From assembly GCA_021904315.1 (NCBI GenBank), contig CM038917.1, positions 17,716,041 to 17,780,040 on the forward strand: 64,000 nucleotides of DNA. The letters run 5' to 3'. The translations under genes and the position numbers were made by a program. The notes beneath the pieces are model-generated. The model made no database searches and was not told the DNA's origin. It saw only the letters and a list, made by a program, of their open reading frames with translations. Origin of the DNA: Sphagnum magellanicum. Its lineage: Eukaryota; Streptophyta; Sphagnopsida; Sphagnales; Sphagnaceae. Below are positions 60,301 through 64,000 of this stretch, piece by piece; within the stretch, counting starts at the first letter, position 1; each line of letters begins with the position of its first letter.

Positions 60301-63179
60301 TTTATACATTTTATCATTATTGTTTAGTGAACTTATTGGGGGATGATTTTGTATAATCAATCAACTCCATGGTAGAAGTTTTGGTGAGTGTGTTAAGTTT
60401 GGGTTAGGGTATACAAATATAAGTGTAAACCTTGTATGAAATTTTCTAGAATTGTTGAGAATATTTTGTTGCAAAATGGTTTAAGCAAAGGGAGAATCAA
60501 AATGCATGGGATTAAATAGTTATTCTAAACATGTGTTGTTTCTTTTTGGGATCAACTAAACATTTCATTTTATGAAACTAATGAATTACTACAAAAACAT
60601 TGTATGTAGGGTTGGACATTTAAAGGAGAAATTGACCTAAACATGACTATTGGAATCATTTTGGTGATTGAATTAAGGAACTTTCCATAAGCATTCAAGA
60701 AAATATATTTTTAAAACTCCATGATAATACAATAGTGTGTATTTTGACAAATCATACTTTGACAATAGATGTATCACAATTAACAAATATTAGGAAATGG
60801 CTTTTGATACTTGTGTGTGTGTGTTGGCCCTCACTAAAATTGATTGAATATTAACAATACATCATTTTGTTTGCATAAATGATTGGGATGAGTGTGAAAA
60901 AACCAATCTAAATGCACTTGTCAAATGGTGAACGTTAAGTGACTTACTTTAATTAAAGAATGATTGGAATGAAAAAATATGATTTTCTTGCAACTAAGGT
61001 AATGTGATATATCAACCAACCAAAAATTCTTTGAAGAGAATTTTTCATCATTAAACTTGTGATGAGAAAATTGACATGTCTAATTTATATTCAATGATGG
61101 ATGGGATTATACAAGTATGATTTAGGATTTCATTGGTTACGCTTATTGATTTAAAAACCCCAACAAAAGGGAATTGGGAAAAGGGGTTTTTGTATGGGAG
61201 GTTATAAGTTAGAAAAATCCAATTTGATAATAACACCATTACAAGTACAAGGAGCATAATGGTTGTTAACTTTTGTGAATTTATTCAAATATGAAAAATG
61301 ATTTAAAGTAGCACAAATAATATGTCATCAAAAAATTAATGGTGATCCCAACATAAAACATTTGAAAGAAATTATAATAATAGAACAAGTTGAGGACTTG
61401 TTAAGACAACATTGCCACTATGGTTGAGCATGGGTTGATTTCATACATGTTCCAAAAAACTACCCAAAAATTTATAAGTGGAATTTTTTGTATATGAAGT
61501 CCATGAACTACCATAAGTTGTGCAAGAATTCATTCTTATCAAACTTCACGGTGAAACCAAAGTTTGGACAATAAAAAAAGGGCACTATAACAATCAACAT
61601 TCAAGAACTAACAAAATATAAAAGATGGTTACTAATTCTTATATGCCTATTATTAACATTTACCAATATTATTAATATTAATGTTATGCCAAATCATTAT
61701 GTCCTTGAGGATGTATACTACATCCTTAGATTAAACATATTAAACTTTTAATAAAATAAATTTGATTTGGTATGTTATTAGGATAAACATAAACAACAAT
61801 ATAGGTATAATACTCGTGGAAAAAAAAATACTATCCACTTGCTAAATACTTTTTAAATGAACTATTACAACTAACCCTTAAAATTGAGGGAAAAGATGAA
61901 AAAGGAAGCAAGGGTGGAAATAGATGAAATCTATGTGAGATTTTTTTTCCTTCATGTATCTATAATTTACGTTATATGTGTGTGTGGATCCATTGATTGA
62001 TTGGGAATGTACAAATTAAAAAAGAGTAGTGGAAAGACTAACAAAATGTCAATGTTAGGGAGTAAGCATGTAACTATTCATTCAAATTTGTTCACACACT
62101 ATGAATAGGAAATAGATAAGTCCATTTTGTTCATTGCTTACTATGGTAGTGTATAATAGGGATGGTATGAATATTGGTAGAATATGTCAATAATAAGAAG
62201 AGAGAATGAGTGGTTGAAAGAAACCATAATTGGTGAAGAAACTAAAAGAAGATAAAAAACTAATAATCAATATTGATGGACTTTTATTGAATGTTTACAT
62301 AAACCAAAAAGCTCATTAAAAAAGACATTGAAATAATCTAGTTGGAGATTCAAACAATTCGTAGTCAGTATACAAGAATTGACTTTGAAGAAATTACATG
62401 GGGGCACCCAAAGTGTGGTGTATACAACAAAAAAAACTTTGACAATTGATACAATTGAACTTACATATGATCATTCTAGTAATATAGTGTGTATTCACTC
62501 TACTACCAATTAAAAAGGTGTTTACCACATATCATAAAATTGTTCTTCTCAACAAACAAAAAATTTGTAAATCAAATATTAATGCTTTGGTTGAAAAAAA
62601 TGGATTCTAGTAACTTATTATGGGTAGTTCGAGCCATTAATAATAGTAATGTTTTGAAAACAAGAGGAAATGAAAAATACGTTTGATTTGTGCATCACAA
62701 ATAGGGTTGGTGTCATTAACTCTACTTAATCCATATGAGTAGGGTAAAAGTTTAACAATTAAATACAAAGGTTAATAAGGATAATTGAAAAAGTTCTACC
62801 AAAAGCTTATGTTAAACAAAAATAAACTTAGAAAAAAGCTAATACTTAGAAAGATTTGTGAAATCAAGTGAGGAATGATATTAAAGATACAAAATTCTTT
62901 GTAAAGAATGCCAAGTATTATCATAAATGAAGGGGATTAGGATTAATAAATAAGGAGTTTAAATATCGCCATCTTGAGCCATTATTGGAAGAAACAATGT
63001 TATTGGTAGCCCAAGCAACAATTGAAAAAATAAAACAACCAAAGTTTCTGAATTAAGGTGAAAAAAAACCAACAAATTCTACACCATTTAATGAATAGGA
63101 TGAACTAGGATAATTTACAAGTGGCCAAAAACCAATAAAATAATTCAAAGAAAAAAGGGATATGAGGTGGGATTTGAAA

Positions 63180-63355
63180 CATTATAAGTAAATCTATAGT
63201 AGGAATTCAATTGGGAGATTCAAGATGATCTTGATTAAGTTATACAAGTAGTTGTAGCATAACATCCTTAGAATTAAAGGTTGCTCATTAAAAGTTCTAA
63301 CATGTGGTGTTTGGAATAATAAAATGGGCAAAAACCCAATGGTGATAAATAATTT
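63180..63355 (+). repeat. Right member of the direct-repeat pair
   Basis: Partner of 60105-60300 in direct orientation. The DNA between the two shows no recognisable gag, pol or integrase frame. Confidence 0.75.
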
Positions 63356-64000
63356 AAAATCTTACAAAATTCTATTGTTAACACCTTGAACTTTGACCAT
63401 TATCCAAAAATACTACCATGTGATGACACCACATCATAGCAATTGCCCCTAACCATACCTTAAATGGTTATCATGGGACTTACTAATTTGTGTTGAATCC
63501 AAAGCTCAATTGTTCCGAAATCACATGTGTGACCTCACTTGCCCTTCATGTTGTTTGGGCACAAGTTTTAGTGGTTTTATCTAGAAGCACACCTAATTGT
63601 CTAATTACATGGACAAGCTTACGACCATCGACATTTTAAATGGAATGTTTTTGTTGTGGTTTTTTTTGAGACCCTTGATTTTCAACATTGCTATAATTCC
63701 ATGAGATAAGTCTTAAAGTATCAAGTTTTATAGATTACATATGAAATTGTTTTTTGAGGTGCAAAACAATGTTGGTAGGTTTTTGGTAAGGTTTAGGTTT
63801 AAATATGAATATGTCTTAAGAAATGGACTTAGTGGGTCTAAATGGATTTAAACTTGGTCAAAAATCACAATGGATGGGTTTACATGGACCTTGACACAAC
63901 CAATAACTAGATCCAACAAGTCTATATGGACACAAACCCAACCAAGAACCAAATTCAACATGTTTTGAATGGTTTTTCCAAGGTTTGGGTCTTTAAGGTT

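Larger units (their letters stand above)
58515..64000. other. AT-rich region to the window end, no recognisable gene
   Basis: No open frame exceeds 82 codons and no domain is visible. The sequence is A/T-rich with very few CG dinucleotides, as expected of decayed, methylated repeats. One pair of direct repeats, listed separately, lies within it. Confidence 0.55.

Overview
This looks like nuclear DNA of a land plant. It has GT-AG introns, AT-rich intergenic DNA full of simple repeats, and plant gene families: a GT37 fucosyltransferase, a cytokinin dehydrogenase, a plastid DUF3119 protein, a C2H2 finger protein with an ADP-ribosylation-fold domain, and a broken 4-coumarate:CoA ligase. A complete 20-exon ZMYND10 gene narrows this further. 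ZMYND10 is a cytoplasmic assembly factor for ciliary dynein arms and is expected only in plants with flagellated sperm. I therefore infer a bryophyte, lycophyte, fern, or a cycad or Ginkgo, and not a conifer or flowering plant. I cannot name the species.

Layout. At 0.8-2.7 kb (+) lies an apparently intronless xyloglucan-type fucosyltransferase. At 2.7-6.7 kb there is repeat-rich DNA, including four diverged tandem units that each carry an AAG microsatellite. At 6.7-8.4 kb (-) is the two-exon C2H2/PARP-like gene. At 12.2-17.7 kb (-) is ZMYND10, followed head-to-tail at 18.7-21.4 kb (-) by the eight-exon DUF3119 gene. From 21.4 to 29.6 kb I see AT-rich DNA without a recognisable gene, with a dispersed short repeat and a degenerate inverted repeat. 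At 29.6-32.3 kb (-) is a six-exon cytokinin oxidase/dehydrogenase. At 33.2-34.0 kb there is a minisatellite of about 80 bp units. From 34 to 52 kb the sequence is mostly AT-rich, with short tandem arrays and a segment of about 400 bp present twice. At 52.4-54.2 kb (+) is an unidentified gene with a long open frame. At 55.1-57.1 kb (-) is a 4CL-family pseudogene, abutted by a small element with terminal inverted repeats at 57.2-57.7 kb. From 57.7 to 64 kb I recognise no gene.

The genes do not form a pathway. They are ordinary neighbours: Golgi wall-polysaccharide fucosylation, a probable nuclear or regulatory finger protein, cilium assembly, a plastid membrane protein, and cytokinin breakdown. 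Exon models for ZMYND10, DUF3119, CKX and the C2H2 gene were built by hand. Every junction keeps GT-AG and the reading frame, and each protein aligns with remembered family features. No alignment was run. I saw no rRNA, tRNA or CRISPR.
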